A stretch of DNA of 64,000 nt from Paraburkholderia youngii (GCF_013366925.1 NZ_JAALDK010000001.1:5888001-5952000); one strand, 5' to 3'; counted from the stretch's first letter, positions 1 to 8,680 are shown. The notes: generated by a model from the letters alone, not told the origin. A program made the numbers and translations.

Positions 1-182
1 GCGAAATTCGCATCAGAGACGAGGACGGTATTTTTCGCGTGATGTACGTGGCCAAATATGCCGAAGCGCTGTGCGTGCTGCATTGCTTTCAGAAGAAAAC
101 GCAGAAGCTCGGACTGCGCGACAGAATAATTGCCGAAACGCGCTATCGCGCCATCACTCATTACAGGACCACCCAGCCATGA
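1..182 (+). CDS. HigB/Gp49-like RelE-superfamily toxin, 3' part only
   Basis: The frame is open from the window edge to a TGA at 180-182 and encodes the last ~59 residues of a protein. Visible segments include EIRIRDEDGIFRVMY, LCVLHCFQKKTQK and AETRYRAI. The 'hxFQKKTQKT...A..RY' pattern is typical of the phage-derived Gp49-like/HigB family of ribosome-dependent mRNA interferases. Here the usual TQKT reads TQKLG, a small departure. The stop overlaps the start of the next gene (ATGA at 179-182), the usual translational coupling of a toxin-first HigBA pair. The N-terminus lies outside the window, so completeness cannot be judged. Family assignment is by pattern; activity is inferred. Confidence 0.75.
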   Translation, partial: EIRIRDEDGIFRVMYVAKYAEALCVLHCFQKKTQKLGLRDRIIAETRYRAITHYRTTQP

Positions 183-511
183 CGATCGACACCAACATTC
201 GTCACGTAACGCGAGCCGGCGCGAACGTGTTCCTCGAACTCGGTTTTTCCGCCGAGGAAGCGAAGCGCCTTCACGCGGCGTCGCAAAAGCAGATCAATGA
301 CACGCGGCTGCTCAAGGAACAGTTGATGACCGAGCTGTCCACGTGGATCGAACAGCATCATCTGAAGCAGGCCGAGGCGGCCGAAATTCTGATGGTGTCG
401 CGTCCGCGCGTGTCAGACGTCGTCAACAAGAAAACCACCAAGTTCACGATCGACACGCTCGTTGAAATGCTGAGCCGCATCGGCAAGCCGGTTACGCTCG
501 CCGTCGGTTGA
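179..511 (+). CDS. HigA-like XRE-family antitoxin
   Basis: This 110-residue protein starts at the ATG that overlaps the toxin stop by four bases. The frame stays open upstream, but that extension lies inside the toxin gene and is not expected to be translated. A helix-turn-helix is visible at about residues 60-100 (KQAEAAEILMVSRPRVSDVVN), followed by KFTIDTLVEMLSRIGKPV. This arrangement is typical of the XRE/HTH_37 antitoxins partnered with Gp49-like toxins. It should neutralise the upstream toxin and repress the pair's promoter, which lies outside the window. Size and order (toxin first) fit the HigBA class. No other gene is coupled to it; the next gene is convergent. Confidence 0.85.
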   Translation: MTIDTNIRHVTRAGANVFLELGFSAEEAKRLHAASQKQINDTRLLKEQLMTELSTWIEQHHLKQAEAAEILMVSRPRVSDVVNKKTTKFTIDTLVEMLSRIGKPVTLAVG

Positions 512-573
512 GCGGTTGAGCGTCGGCTCGTGCGAAGCTCAGAACCTATCTATATGCGCATGGGCGTCGCCAT

Positions 574-1128
574 TCAAGGCGCGCCGCGATCGTGCTGCCA
601 CAGCACGTCGGTGCCGCCGTCCGCGCGATTGAGCACGCGCGCCAGCACGAACAGCAGATCGGACAGCCGGTTCACGTACTGACGCGGCGCCGCGTTCAGC
701 GTCTCGTGTTCGCCAAGCGCGACGATCGCGCGCTCCGCTCGGCGGCAAACGGTACGGCACACATGCGCGAGCGCAGCCGCGCGCGAACCGCCCGGCAGAA
801 TGAATTCCTTCAGTGGCGGCAGCGTGGCGTTGTAGTCGGCGAGCCAGCCGTCGAGCTGAGCGAGATGCCGCTCGGTGATCATCGTATGACCCGGAATGCA
901 CAGTTCGCCACCCAGATCGAACAGATCGTGCTGAATCGCGACCAGCGCCGCGCGTACATTTTCGGGCAGGTTCTCGCACAACAGCACGCCGAGGTTCGAA
1001 TTGAGTTCGTCGACGTCACCGATCGCGGCGATTCGCGCGCTGTCCTTGCGCATACGGCGGCCGTCGCCGAGACCAGTAGTGCCGTCGTCGCCGGTGCGAG
1101 TGGCGATTTTGCTGAGGCGATTGCCCAT
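574..1128 (-). CDS. Cob(I)yrinic acid a,c-diamide/ATP:cobalamin adenosyltransferase (PduO/MMAB type)
   Basis: This 184-residue enzyme transfers the 5'-deoxyadenosyl group of ATP to cob(I)alamin, giving adenosylcobalamin. The N-terminal signature TRTGDDGTTGLGDGRR (residues 10-25) is the ATP-binding motif of PduO-type transferases. The C-terminal NRLSDLLFVLARVLN helix and the CRRAER segment complete the family pattern. I chose the ATG at 1128 (MGNRLSK) because AGGGGAG lies seven bases upstream and the family normally starts just before the TRTGDDG motif; an upstream in-frame ATG at 1176 lacks this support. On the minus strand a TATAAT hexamer lies at 1203-1208, but I see no matching -35. It is a single gene, divergent from the FAD oxidase and convergent with the antitoxin. 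Confidence 0.93.
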   Translation of the reverse strand: MGNRLSKIATRTGDDGTTGLGDGRRMRKDSARIAAIGDVDELNSNLGVLLCENLPENVRAALVAIQHDLFDLGGELCIPGHTMITERHLAQLDGWLADYNATLPPLKEFILPGGSRAAALAHVCRTVCRRAERAIVALGEHETLNAAPRQYVNRLSDLLFVLARVLNRADGGTDVLWQHDRGAP

Positions 1129-1350
1129 AATGTCTCCCCTGTATTCAGTGACGATGCGGCCATCACGTTTGTCCATATTGCGCGCATCGCGAAATCGCCG
1201 CCATTATATGAGCGGAAGCCGGCCCAGCGCCTCCTGGCGGGCGAACGGCGTAAAATGAAACAGCTGCTGCAAACAGGCTGTTACCTAAAGAAACTTTCAT
1301 CGGACCGGAGTAAGCGTTGAAGCGCCAACTCCGCTCGACAGGAGACATGC

Positions 1351-2769
1351 GTGAACCATCCCGTACCGCCGGCGCCGCTACGCCGGCCGTTTCCCGCCGA
1401 ATTGCTGAACCAGCTCAAAGCCGCCTTCGGCGATCGGGTCTCCGTTGCCGAAGCCGTGCGTGCGCACCACGGCCGCGACGAATCGCCGTTCGATCCGCAA
1501 TTGCCTGACGCCGTCGTCTTCGCGCGCACGAGCGAAGACGTGCAAACCGCCGTCAAGCTGTGCGGCCAGTTCGACGTGCCGATCATTCCGTACGGCAATG
1601 GCTCGTCGCTCGAAGGACATCTGCTTGCCGTGCAAGGCGGCGTGTCGATCGATCTGTCGGAGATGAACCGGGTGTTGTCGATCAACGCCGAAGACCTGAC
1701 CGTCACCGTCGAGCCCGGCATCTCGCGCAAGCAACTGAACGAAGCGCTGCGCGACACGGGCCTGTTCTTCCCGATCGACCCGGGCGCGGACGCGAGCATC
1801 GGCGGCATGTCGGCGACCCGCGCGTCCGGTACCAACGCCGTGCGCTACGGCACGATGCGCGAGAACGTGCTCGGCCTGACGGTCGTGCTCGCCGATGGCC
1901 GCGTGATCAAGACCGGCTCGCGCGCGCGCAAATCGTCGGCGGGGTACGACCTCACGCGCCTGTTCGTCGGCTCGGAAGGCACGCTCGGCGTGATTACCGA
2001 AATCACGCTGCGCCTCTATCCGCAGCCGGAGGCGGTGTCGGCCGCGGTGTGCACGTTCCCGTCGATGGGCGATGCGGTGCGCGCGGTCATCGAGACGATC
2101 CAGATCGGCGTGCCGATCGCGCGTGTCGAGTTCGTCGATTCGCTGGCGATCCGCTCGATCAATCGCCACTCGAATCTGACGCTGCGCGAAGCGCCCACCT
2201 TGTTCTTCGAATTTCACGGCACCGAGGCCGGCGTCAAGGAACAGGCCGAACTCGTGCAGGAAATCGCCGCGCAAAATGCCGGCGAAGGCTTCGAATGGGC
2301 GACGCGCCCCGAAGACCGCAGCCGCCTGTGGAACGCGCGTCACAACGCCTATTTCGCGATGCTGCAACTGAAGCCCGGCTCGCGCGCGGTGACTACCGAC
2401 GTCTGCGTACCGATCTCGCGTCTGGCGGAGTGTGTGGTCGAAACGGAGCAGGATCTGTTGGCGTCACCGCTGCCCTGCCCGATCGTCGGCCATGTCGGCG
2501 ACGGCAATTTCCACGTCGCGATCCTGATCGATCCGGACAAGCCCGAAGAGCTCGAAGAAGCCGAACGCCTGAACCATCGCATCGTGCAGCGCGCGCTGCG
2601 CATGGACGGCACCTGCACCGGCGAGCATGGCGTCGGTCTGCACAAAATGGGTTTTCTGCTCGAGGAGCACGGCGACGTCGCGGTCGACACGATGCGCTCC
2701 ATCAAGCACGCGCTGGACCCGCGCAATCTGATGAACCCGGGCAAGATTTTCGCCTGGGCGGCGGCCTGA
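1351..2769 (+). CDS. FAD-linked 2-hydroxyacid oxidase/D-lactate dehydrogenase (GlcD family)
   Basis: A 472-residue flavoprotein with a GTG start, supported by an AGGAGA site seven bases upstream. An N-terminal PCMH-type FAD-binding domain (about residues 45-230, with IPYGNGSSLEGH and SIGGMSATRASGTNAVRYG) is followed by the FAD-oxidase C-terminal domain. That domain carries GHVGDGNFHVAI (about 380) and GTCTGEHGVG (about 419). Family members oxidise D-lactate, glycolate or other 2-hydroxyacids and pass electrons to quinone or cytochrome c. The adjacent glcDEF genes suggest a related substrate. It is a paralogue of the next gene. D-lactate dehydrogenase (cytochrome) is my first guess; substrate cannot be decided from sequence alone. 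Confidence 0.9.
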   Translation: MNHPVPPAPLRRPFPAELLNQLKAAFGDRVSVAEAVRAHHGRDESPFDPQLPDAVVFARTSEDVQTAVKLCGQFDVPIIPYGNGSSLEGHLLAVQGGVSIDLSEMNRVLSINAEDLTVTVEPGISRKQLNEALRDTGLFFPIDPGADASIGGMSATRASGTNAVRYGTMRENVLGLTVVLADGRVIKTGSRARKSSAGYDLTRLFVGSEGTLGVITEITLRLYPQPEAVSAAVCTFPSMGDAVRAVIETIQIGVPIARVEFVDSLAIRSINRHSNLTLREAPTLFFEFHGTEAGVKEQAELVQEIAAQNAGEGFEWATRPEDRSRLWNARHNAYFAMLQLKPGSRAVTTDVCVPISRLAECVVETEQDLLASPLPCPIVGHVGDGNFHVAILIDPDKPEELEEAERLNHRIVQRALRMDGTCTGEHGVGLHKMGFLLEEHGDVAVDTMRSIKHALDPRNLMNPGKIFAWAAA

Positions 2770-2782
2770 TCTACATTGCGAA

Positions 2783-2807
2783 GGCCGGCCGCGACAAGCC
2801 GCCGGCC
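2783..2807 (+). terminator. GC-rich hairpin between the GlcD-like oxidase and glcD
   Basis: GGCCGGC (2783-2789) and GCCGGCC (2801-2807) form a 7-bp perfect stem with an 11-base loop just after the oxidase stop. There is no T-run. It could stabilise the 3' end or cause weak termination; evidence is limited to the inverted repeat. Confidence 0.3.
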
Positions 2808-2898
2808 CGAACACGCAAGTGACGCGAAGCAGGCCGCCCGAAACAGCCGGCTCGAACCTGGAAGCCGGACCGGCGCAAGCCACGAGGAGACAACTCAC

Positions 2899-4389
2899 AT
2901 GAACGCACCCGCTGAACTGTCGGCCGAAGTCCTCGCGCAGCGTCAGCGCGAAGTCGTGCAGGCGCTGATGGCTGTGTTGCCGACCCACTGTCTGCTGTAT
3001 CGCGAGGAAGATACCGTCGCGTACGACTGCGACGGCCTCGCCGCGTACCGGCGTCTGCCGCTCGCGGTCGCGTTGCCGGAAACCGAATCGCAGGTGCAGC
3101 GCATCGTGCAGATCTGCCATCGTCTCGAGGTGCCCATCGTGCCGCGCGGCGCGGGCACCGGGCTCTCCGGTGGCGCAATGCCGATTCGGCACGGCGTCGT
3201 GGTGTCGCTCGCGCGCTTTCGCAAGATCGTCGAGGTCGACCCGTATGCGCGCATCGCGACCGTGCAGCCGGGCGTGCGCAACCTCGCGATCTCCGAAGCC
3301 GCGGCACCGTATGGCCTCTACTACGCGCCGGATCCGTCGTCGCAAATTGCCTGCACGATTGGCGGCAACGTGTCCGAAAATTCGGGCGGCGTGCATTGCC
3401 TGAAGTACGGCCTCACCGTGCACAACGTGCTGCGCGTGCGCGCGGTGACGATGGACGGCGAGATCGTCGAATTCGGCTCGCTCGCGCCTGACGCGCCGGG
3501 GCTCGATCTGCTCGCGGTGCTGATCGGCAGCGAGGGCATGTTCGCGATCGTCACCGAGGTCACCGTCAAGCTGATCCCGAAGCCGCAAACGGCGCAGGTC
3601 ATCATGGCCAGCTTCGACGATGTCGTCAAAGGCGGCGACGCCGTTGCCGGCATCATTGCGGCGGGCATCATCCCGGCCGGCCTCGAGATGATGGACAAGC
3701 CCGCCACGCGCGCGGTCGAGGAGTTCGTCAACGCGGGCTACGACCTCGACGCGGCGGCGATCCTGCTGTGCGAATCGGACGGCACGCCCGAGGAAGTCGC
3801 GGCCGAGATCGTGCGCATGACCGCGGTGCTGCGCGAGCACGGCGCTACCCGTATCCAGATTTCGCGCACGGAGGCCGAGCGCCTGCGCTTCTGGTCCGGG
3901 CGCAAGAACGCGTTTCCGGCCGCCGGCCGCATCTCGCCGGACTACTACTGCATGGACGGCACCGTGCCGCGCCGAAGTATCGGGCCGCTGCTCGCGCGCA
4001 TCGAGGAGATGGAGAAAACGTACCAGCTGCGCTGCATCAACGTGTTCCATGCCGGCGACGGCAATATGCATCCGCTGATCCTGTTCAACGGCAACGACCA
4101 GGACGAGTGGCATCGCGCCGAGTTGTTCGGTTCCGACATCCTCGAAGCTTGCGTCGAGCTGGGCGGCACGGTGACGGGCGAGCATGGCGTCGGCATCGAG
4201 AAGATCAATTCGATGTGCGTGCAGTTCTCGCCCGAGGAGCGCGACACGTTCCACGCGGTCAAGCGAGCATTCGACGCGCCCGGTCTGTTGAACCCCGACA
4301 AGGGCATTCCGACGCGGGCGCGCTGTGCCGAATACGGCAAGATGCACGTGCGCGGCGGACTGCTGCCACATCCCGAGCTGCCGCGCTTC
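2899..4389 (+). CDS. glcD: Glycolate oxidase subunit GlcD (FAD-binding)
   Basis: A 496-residue flavin subunit of the GlcDEF glycolate oxidase, which oxidises glycolate to glyoxylate and feeds electrons to the respiratory chain. The length matches E. coli GlcD closely. The FAD-binding PCMH domain carries VPRGAGTGLSGGAMP (about 80-94) and IGGNVSENSGGVHCLKYG (about 153-170). The C-terminal domain carries NVFHAGDGNMHPL (about 380) and GTVTGEHGVG (about 421). The start at 2899 follows GAGGAGA at 2884-2890; the upstream in-frame extension is Arg/Ala-rich and has no family counterpart. It is followed by glcE and glcF in the same direction, with a 181-bp gap before glcE. The stop TAG is at 4390-4392, just past the end given here. 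Confidence 0.95.
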
Positions 4390-4425
4390 TAGCGGTTGGC
4401 GTCTGCATCGCGCAGCCACCGTGTG

Positions 4426-4451
4426 CCGCGCCCGCGCCGATGCGGGCGCGG
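4426..4451 (+). terminator. Strong GC hairpin between glcD and glcE
   Basis: A perfect 10-bp inverted repeat, CCGCGCCCGC (4426-4435) and GCGGGCGCGG (4442-4451), with the six-base loop GCCGAT. No T-run follows. It lies after glcD and before a good sigma70-like promoter for glcE, so it may limit read-through between the two. Confidence 0.4.
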
Positions 4452-4518
4452 CCTGCACGGCGATTTGCGCCGCCCCTTCAGACCGATGCCGCGCCCCGTC
4501 ATGCGGGTGCGCTCCGGC

Positions 4519-4546
4519 TTGCCAGCGAGCCGCCGCCCGGTACAAT
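4519..4546 (+). promoter_or_regulatory. Candidate sigma70 promoter of glcE
   Basis: TTGCCA (4519-4524, five of six to TTGACA) and TACAAT (4541-4546, five of six to TATAAT) are separated by 16 bases. The -10 ends 27 bases before the glcE start at 4574. Together with the hairpin at 4426-4451 this suggests glcEF can be transcribed separately from glcD. No experimental support. Confidence 0.5.
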
Positions 4547-4573
4547 CAAACGAAACACAACGAGCAGGACACC

Positions 4574-5662
4574 ATGGAAGAGGACGACATCGTCGCCGTA
4601 TGGTCCGAACGCGTGCGCTCGGCCAGCGCCGAGGGACGCGCGGTGCGCATCCGTGGCGGCGGCACCAAGGACTGGTATGGCCAGACGCTGGAAGGTGAGA
4701 TCCTCGACACGCGCGCTTATCGCGGCATCATCGCGTACGATCCGGCCGAGCTCGTGATCACCGCGCGCGCGGGAACACCGCTGCTGGAAATCGAAGCCGC
4801 GCTCGCCGAACACGACCAGATGCTGGCGTTCGAGCCGCCGCACTTCGGTCCGCAGGCCACCTTCGGCGGCTGCATCGCCGCGGGCATTTCCGGGCCGCGC
4901 CGGCCGGCCGTCGGCGCCGCGCGCGACTTCGTGCTCGGCGCCGTCGTGATGAACGGCCAGGGCCAGGTGCTGCACTTCGGCGGCCAGGTCGTCAAGAACG
5001 TCGCGGGTTACGACGTGTCGCGGCTGCTCGCGGGCTCGCTCGGCACGCTCGGGCTGATCCTCGAGCTGTCGGTCAAAGTGCTGCCGCGCCCGCAGGCCGA
5101 AGCCACGCTGAAATTCGACATGAATGGCACCGACGCGGTACGCAAGCTCAACGAATGGGGCGGCCGGCCGCTGCCCATCACCGCCAGCGCATGGCGCAAC
5201 GGCACGCTCGCGGTGCGCCTGGGCGGCGCGGAGGCCGCGGTCAAGGCCGCGCGCACCGGGCTCGGTGGCGAAGTCGTCGATGCGGTCGAAGCCGAGCGCT
5301 TCTGGGGCGGCCTGCGCGAACAGACCGACTCGTTCTTTGCAAGCATTCCGCCGAAGGCCGCGCTCTGGCGTCTCGCGCTGCCGTCGATCACCGAGCCGCT
5401 GCAGCTGCCCGGCGCGCAACTGATGGAATGGGGCGGCGGCCAGCGTTGGTGGATCACCGACACCGACGCGCAAACCGTGCGCATCAGCGCGAAGCAGGCC
5501 GGCGGCCACGCAACCATTTTCCGCAGCGGCCACGGCTACGACCGCAGCGCCGGCGTATTCACACCGCTGCCCGCGCCGTTGATGAAAATCCATCGCGGCC
5601 TCAAACATGCATTCGACCCGGCCCGCATCTTCAACCGCGGCCGTCTCTACCCCGACTTCTGA
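4574..5662 (+). CDS. glcE: Glycolate oxidase subunit GlcE
   Basis: A 362-residue FAD-binding partner of GlcD in the membrane-associated glycolate oxidase. It has the PCMH fold: RIRGGGTKDWYG near residue 24, TFGGCIAAGISGPRR near 95, and GQVVKNVAGYDVSRLLAGSLGTLG near 140. The last of these is the diagnostic GlcE stretch. The C-terminal part is shorter than in GlcD, as expected. The ATG at 4574 follows the promoter-like hexamers and gives the usual length; the in-frame extension upstream overlaps the end of glcD and has no family counterpart. glcF starts eight bases after its stop, so the two are very likely co-transcribed. Confidence 0.95.
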   Translation: MEEDDIVAVWSERVRSASAEGRAVRIRGGGTKDWYGQTLEGEILDTRAYRGIIAYDPAELVITARAGTPLLEIEAALAEHDQMLAFEPPHFGPQATFGGCIAAGISGPRRPAVGAARDFVLGAVVMNGQGQVLHFGGQVVKNVAGYDVSRLLAGSLGTLGLILELSVKVLPRPQAEATLKFDMNGTDAVRKLNEWGGRPLPITASAWRNGTLAVRLGGAEAAVKAARTGLGGEVVDAVEAERFWGGLREQTDSFFASIPPKAALWRLALPSITEPLQLPGAQLMEWGGGQRWWITDTDAQTVRISAKQAGGHATIFRSGHGYDRSAGVFTPLPAPLMKIHRGLKHAFDPARIFNRGRLYPDF

Positions 5663-5670
5663 GCGACGCG

Positions 5671-6897
5671 ATGCAAACCAACCTCGCGGACTTCATTCGC
5701 AATACCCCCGATGGCAACGAAGCGGACGCCATCCTGCGCAAATGCGTGCATTGCGGTTTCTGCACGGCCACCTGCCCGACCTATCAACTGCTCGGCGACG
5801 AGCTCGACGGCCCGCGCGGGCGCATCTATCTGATCAAGCAGATGGTCGAAGGCGCGCCGGTCACGCGCAGCACCCAGGTACACCTGGACCGCTGCCTGAC
5901 CTGCCGCAACTGCGAAACGACGTGCCCGTCCGGCGTGCAATACGGGCGGCTCGTCGAAATCGGCCGCAAGCTCACCGAAGAGAAGGTCACGCGTCCGCTC
6001 AATCAGCGGCTGATGCGGCGGCTGCTCGCGAGCGTGCTGCCGAACAGCGCGATCTTCACGCCCGCGATGCGGCTGGGCCAGCATGTGCGCGGCCTGCTGC
6101 CGAAGAAGCTGCGCGACAAGGTCCCTGCGCGTCAACGCCCGCTCGAATGGCCGAGCGCGACACACGAACGCAAGGTGCTGATGCTCGCGGGCTGCGTGCA
6201 ACCGTCGATGATGCCGAACGTCAACATCGCGACCGCGCGCGTGTTCGACGCGCTCGGTATCGAAACGCTGATCGCGCCCGAAGCCGGCTGCTGCGGCGCG
6301 ATCCGCCTGCACCTCGGCTACAACGAAGAAGCACTCGACGACGTGCGCGCGAACATCGACGCATGGTGGCCCTACGTCGAACAGGGCGTTGAAGCGATCG
6401 TAATGAACGCGTCGGGCTGCGGTGCGACGGTCAAGGAATACGCACACCTGCTGCGCCTCGATCCCGAGTATGCGGAGAAGGCGCGCCGCATCGTCGAGTT
6501 GACGCGCGACGTCTCCGAAATTCTGCCCGAGTTCGAAGAACGGCTCGTCGCGATCACGCGCCGCCGCTCGGTACACACGGTCGCGTTCCATCCGCCCTGC
6601 ACGCTGCAGCATGGCCAGCAGATCCGCGGCAAAGTCGAGCAACTGCTCAGCGCGCTCGGCCTCGAAGTGCGCCTCCCCACCGACAGCCATCTGTGCTGCG
6701 GCTCGGCCGGCACCTACTCGCTGCTGCAGCCGCGCCTGTCGTACGCGCTGCGCGACCAGAAGCTCGAGCGTTTGCAGGCGCAGGAGCCGCAGGTGATCGT
6801 GTCGGCGAACGTCGGTTGCATCGCGCATCTGCAAAGCGGCACGTCGACGCCGGTCGCGCACTGGATCGAATTGGTCGAGCACATGCTGTCCGTATAA
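5671..6897 (+). CDS. glcF: Glycolate oxidase iron-sulfur subunit GlcF
   Basis: A 408-residue electron-transfer subunit of glycolate oxidase. Two 4Fe-4S ferredoxin motifs are visible: C25-x2-C28-x2-C31-x3-C35 and C75-x2-C78-x2-C81-x3-C85. Two CCG (heterodisulfide-reductase-like) domains follow, marked by GCCGAIRLHLGYNEEA (about 205) and CCGSAGTYS (about 341). The ATG at 5671 gives the standard GlcF N-terminus (MQTNLADFIRNTPDG). It lies eight bases after glcE. The last codons of glcF contain the promoter-like hexamers for the next gene. Confidence 0.96.
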   Translation: MQTNLADFIRNTPDGNEADAILRKCVHCGFCTATCPTYQLLGDELDGPRGRIYLIKQMVEGAPVTRSTQVHLDRCLTCRNCETTCPSGVQYGRLVEIGRKLTEEKVTRPLNQRLMRRLLASVLPNSAIFTPAMRLGQHVRGLLPKKLRDKVPARQRPLEWPSATHERKVLMLAGCVQPSMMPNVNIATARVFDALGIETLIAPEAGCCGAIRLHLGYNEEALDDVRANIDAWWPYVEQGVEAIVMNASGCGATVKEYAHLLRLDPEYAEKARRIVELTRDVSEILPEFEERLVAITRRRSVHTVAFHPPCTLQHGQQIRGKVEQLLSALGLEVRLPTDSHLCCGSAGTYSLLQPRLSYALRDQKLERLQAQEPQVIVSANVGCIAHLQSGTSTPVAHWIELVEHMLSV

Positions 6898-6898
6898 T
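6871..6898 (+). promoter_or_regulatory. Candidate promoter for yggS embedded in the end of glcF
   Basis: A perfect TATAAT (6893-6898) overlaps the glcF stop codon. TTGGTC (6871-6876) lies 16 bases upstream as a weak -35. The -10 ends 35 bases before the yggS start. This would let the constitutive yggS-proC pair be expressed independently of the glycolate genes. Confidence 0.5.
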
Positions 6899-6933
6899 CG
6901 GGGCATCGTCTTCGCTGAACACCGGTTCGTTCC

Positions 6934-7656
6934 ATGTCCGATCTGCCTCACCGTTTCTCCGACCACTTCGCTCAGAGTCTCGTCGACGTGCACGAGCGCA
7001 TCGCCCGCGCCGCGCAAGCGGCCGGCCGCGATGCGCAGTCCGTGATGCTGCTCGCGGTCTCCAAGACGTTTCCCGCCGATGCCGTGCGCGCCGCTCATGC
7101 GGCCGGTCAGCGCGCATTCGGCGAGAACTACGTGCAGGAAGCACTCGACAAGATCCAGACGCTCGCCGATCTGCGCGCATCGCTCGAATGGCATTTCATC
7201 GGGCCGCTGCAATCGAACAAGACGCGCCCCGTTGCCGAGCATTTCGACTGGGTGCATTCGGTCGATCGGCTGAAGATCGCACAGCGGCTGTCGGAGCAGC
7301 GCCCCGACAACCTGCCGCCGCTCAACGTCTGCCTACAGGTCAACGTCAGCGGCGAGGCGTCGAAGAGCGGCGTTGCGCCCGACGAGGCGGCCGCCATCGC
7401 GCACCAGATCGCCGCACTGCCAAAGCTGAAGCTGCGCGGACTGATGTCGATTCCGGAACCGGGCGGCGATCTCGAAGAACAGCGCGCGCCGCATCGCAAA
7501 TTGCGCGAGCTGTTCGAGCGCTTGTGTAACGACGGGCTCGAGCTCGATACGTTGTCGATGGGCATGTCGGCCGATCTCGAAGCCGCCGTGCTCGAAGGCG
7601 CGACGATCGTGCGCGTCGGCACCGCGATCTTCGGCGCACGCGATTACTCGCACTGA
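6934..7656 (+). CDS. yggS: YggS/PLPBP-family pyridoxal-phosphate homeostasis protein
   Basis: A 240-residue single-domain PLP protein of the alanine-racemase-like TIM-barrel fold. The PLP lysine is K44 in MLLAVSKTFP. Other family segments are FGENYVQEA, WHFIGPLQSNK and LSMGMSADLEAAVLEG, the last forming the phosphate-binding end. The family buffers PLP and affects amino-acid and keto-acid pools rather than acting as a classical enzyme. It lies directly upstream of proC, a very common arrangement in proteobacteria. The start ATG at 6934 gives the usual length with a short N-terminal helix. Confidence 0.95.
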   Translation: MSDLPHRFSDHFAQSLVDVHERIARAAQAAGRDAQSVMLLAVSKTFPADAVRAAHAAGQRAFGENYVQEALDKIQTLADLRASLEWHFIGPLQSNKTRPVAEHFDWVHSVDRLKIAQRLSEQRPDNLPPLNVCLQVNVSGEASKSGVAPDEAAAIAHQIAALPKLKLRGLMSIPEPGGDLEEQRAPHRKLRELFERLCNDGLELDTLSMGMSADLEAAVLEGATIVRVGTAIFGARDYSH

Positions 7657-7732
7657 GCTTTTCCACGGGCCTTGCGCGAACCTGGCTGCGCGAAGCCCTC
7701 ACCGCATCTCATCTGAAGCTATCCGGACCATC

Positions 7733-8548
7733 ATGAAAATTGCGTTTATCGGCGGCGGCAACATGGCCGCGGCGTTGATCGGCGGCCTCATCAAGCGGGG
7801 CGCCGCGCCCGCTGACCTATATGCGATCGATCCGAACGAAGACGCGCGCAAGCGCAACGAGCAGCAATTCGGCATCCGCACCGGCGCGGCCGCCGACGGC
7901 ACGCTCGCCGACTGCGACGCGGTCGTGCTCGCGGTGAAGCCGCAGATCCTGAAGAGCGTCGCCGAGACGCTGGCGGCGCATCTGCGCGCGTCGCAACTGA
8001 TCGTCAGCATCGTCGCGGGCATTCGCATCGGCGACATGTCGCGCTGGCTGAATGGCCATAGCCGCATCGTGCGCGTGATGCCGAATACGCCGGCGCTGAT
8101 CGGCATGGGCGTGACGGGTCTCGTCGCGAGCGGCAGCGTCGACGAAGCGGGCCGCGCGCTCGCGTCGCAGGTGCTCGGCGCGGTCGGCGAAACCGTCTGG
8201 TTCGACGACGAAGCGAAGATCGACGCGGTCACTGCGATCTCGGGCAGCGGGCCGGCCTACGTGTTCTATTTCATCGAAGCGCTGCAGGAAGCCGCGCGCC
8301 AACTCGGCATGGATGAAGCACAGGGCCGCGCGCTCGCGGTCGCGACGTTCACGGGCGCCGCGCAACTCGCGGCCAATTCCGACGAACCGCCGAGCGTGCT
8401 GCGCGAGCGCGTGACCTCGAAAGGCGGCACGACCGCGGCAGCGCTCGCCTCGTTCGACGCGAGCGGCATCAAGGACGCGATCGTGCGGGGCGCACTGGCC
8501 GCCGATGCACGGGCGCGCGAGATGGGCGACGAGTTCGGCAAGCAGTAA
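7733..8548 (+). CDS. proC: Pyrroline-5-carboxylate reductase ProC
   Basis: A 271-residue NAD(P)H-dependent enzyme that reduces 1-pyrroline-5-carboxylate to L-proline, the last step of proline synthesis. The Rossmann motif FIGGGNMAAALIGG is at residues 4-17. VKPQIL and MPNTPALIGMGVTG lie in the middle, and the ISGSGPAYVF signature with the TSKGGTTAAAL loop lies in the dimerisation domain (about 168-230). The length is typical. It follows yggS after 76 bases and ends at a long inverted repeat shared with the convergent ubiA. Confidence 0.97.
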   Translation: MKIAFIGGGNMAAALIGGLIKRGAAPADLYAIDPNEDARKRNEQQFGIRTGAAADGTLADCDAVVLAVKPQILKSVAETLAAHLRASQLIVSIVAGIRIGDMSRWLNGHSRIVRVMPNTPALIGMGVTGLVASGSVDEAGRALASQVLGAVGETVWFDDEAKIDAVTAISGSGPAYVFYFIEALQEAARQLGMDEAQGRALAVATFTGAAQLAANSDEPPSVLRERVTSKGGTTAAALASFDASGIKDAIVRGALAADARAREMGDEFGKQ

Positions 8549-8583
8549 CGCGAACCGGCGTCGAAAAGAATCAGCGGAAACTA

Positions 8584-8638
8584 ACACGCCGTAGCGCGCC
8601 TGCCTTTTCTAATTAAGGGCACGCGCGCTACGGCGTGT
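8584..8638. terminator. Long inverted repeat between convergent proC and ubiA
   Basis: Arms 8584-8604 and 8618-8638 pair over 21 positions with one mismatch (8600/8622), leaving a 13-base AT-rich loop. The outer 15 bp are perfect (ACACGCCGTAGCGCG). No T-run follows on either side. Its placement between two converging genes suggests a bidirectional terminator or 3'-end stabiliser. Confidence 0.6.
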
Positions 8639-8680
8639 AGAAACACCAGCGTTTTGAAGCCAGAAAAGCGCGGACGCGAA

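Noticed and set aside
1129..1350. Cobalamin riboswitch upstream of the adenosyltransferase
   Set aside because: I could not find the conserved B12-box or the expected fold; only a TATAAT hexamer is visible on the minus strand.
2464..4545. Long minus-strand open frame (~690 codons) opposite the glycolate genes
   Set aside because: Composition is Arg/Ala/His-rich without domains; the plus strand holds clear GlcD homologues. It is a high-GC mirror frame.
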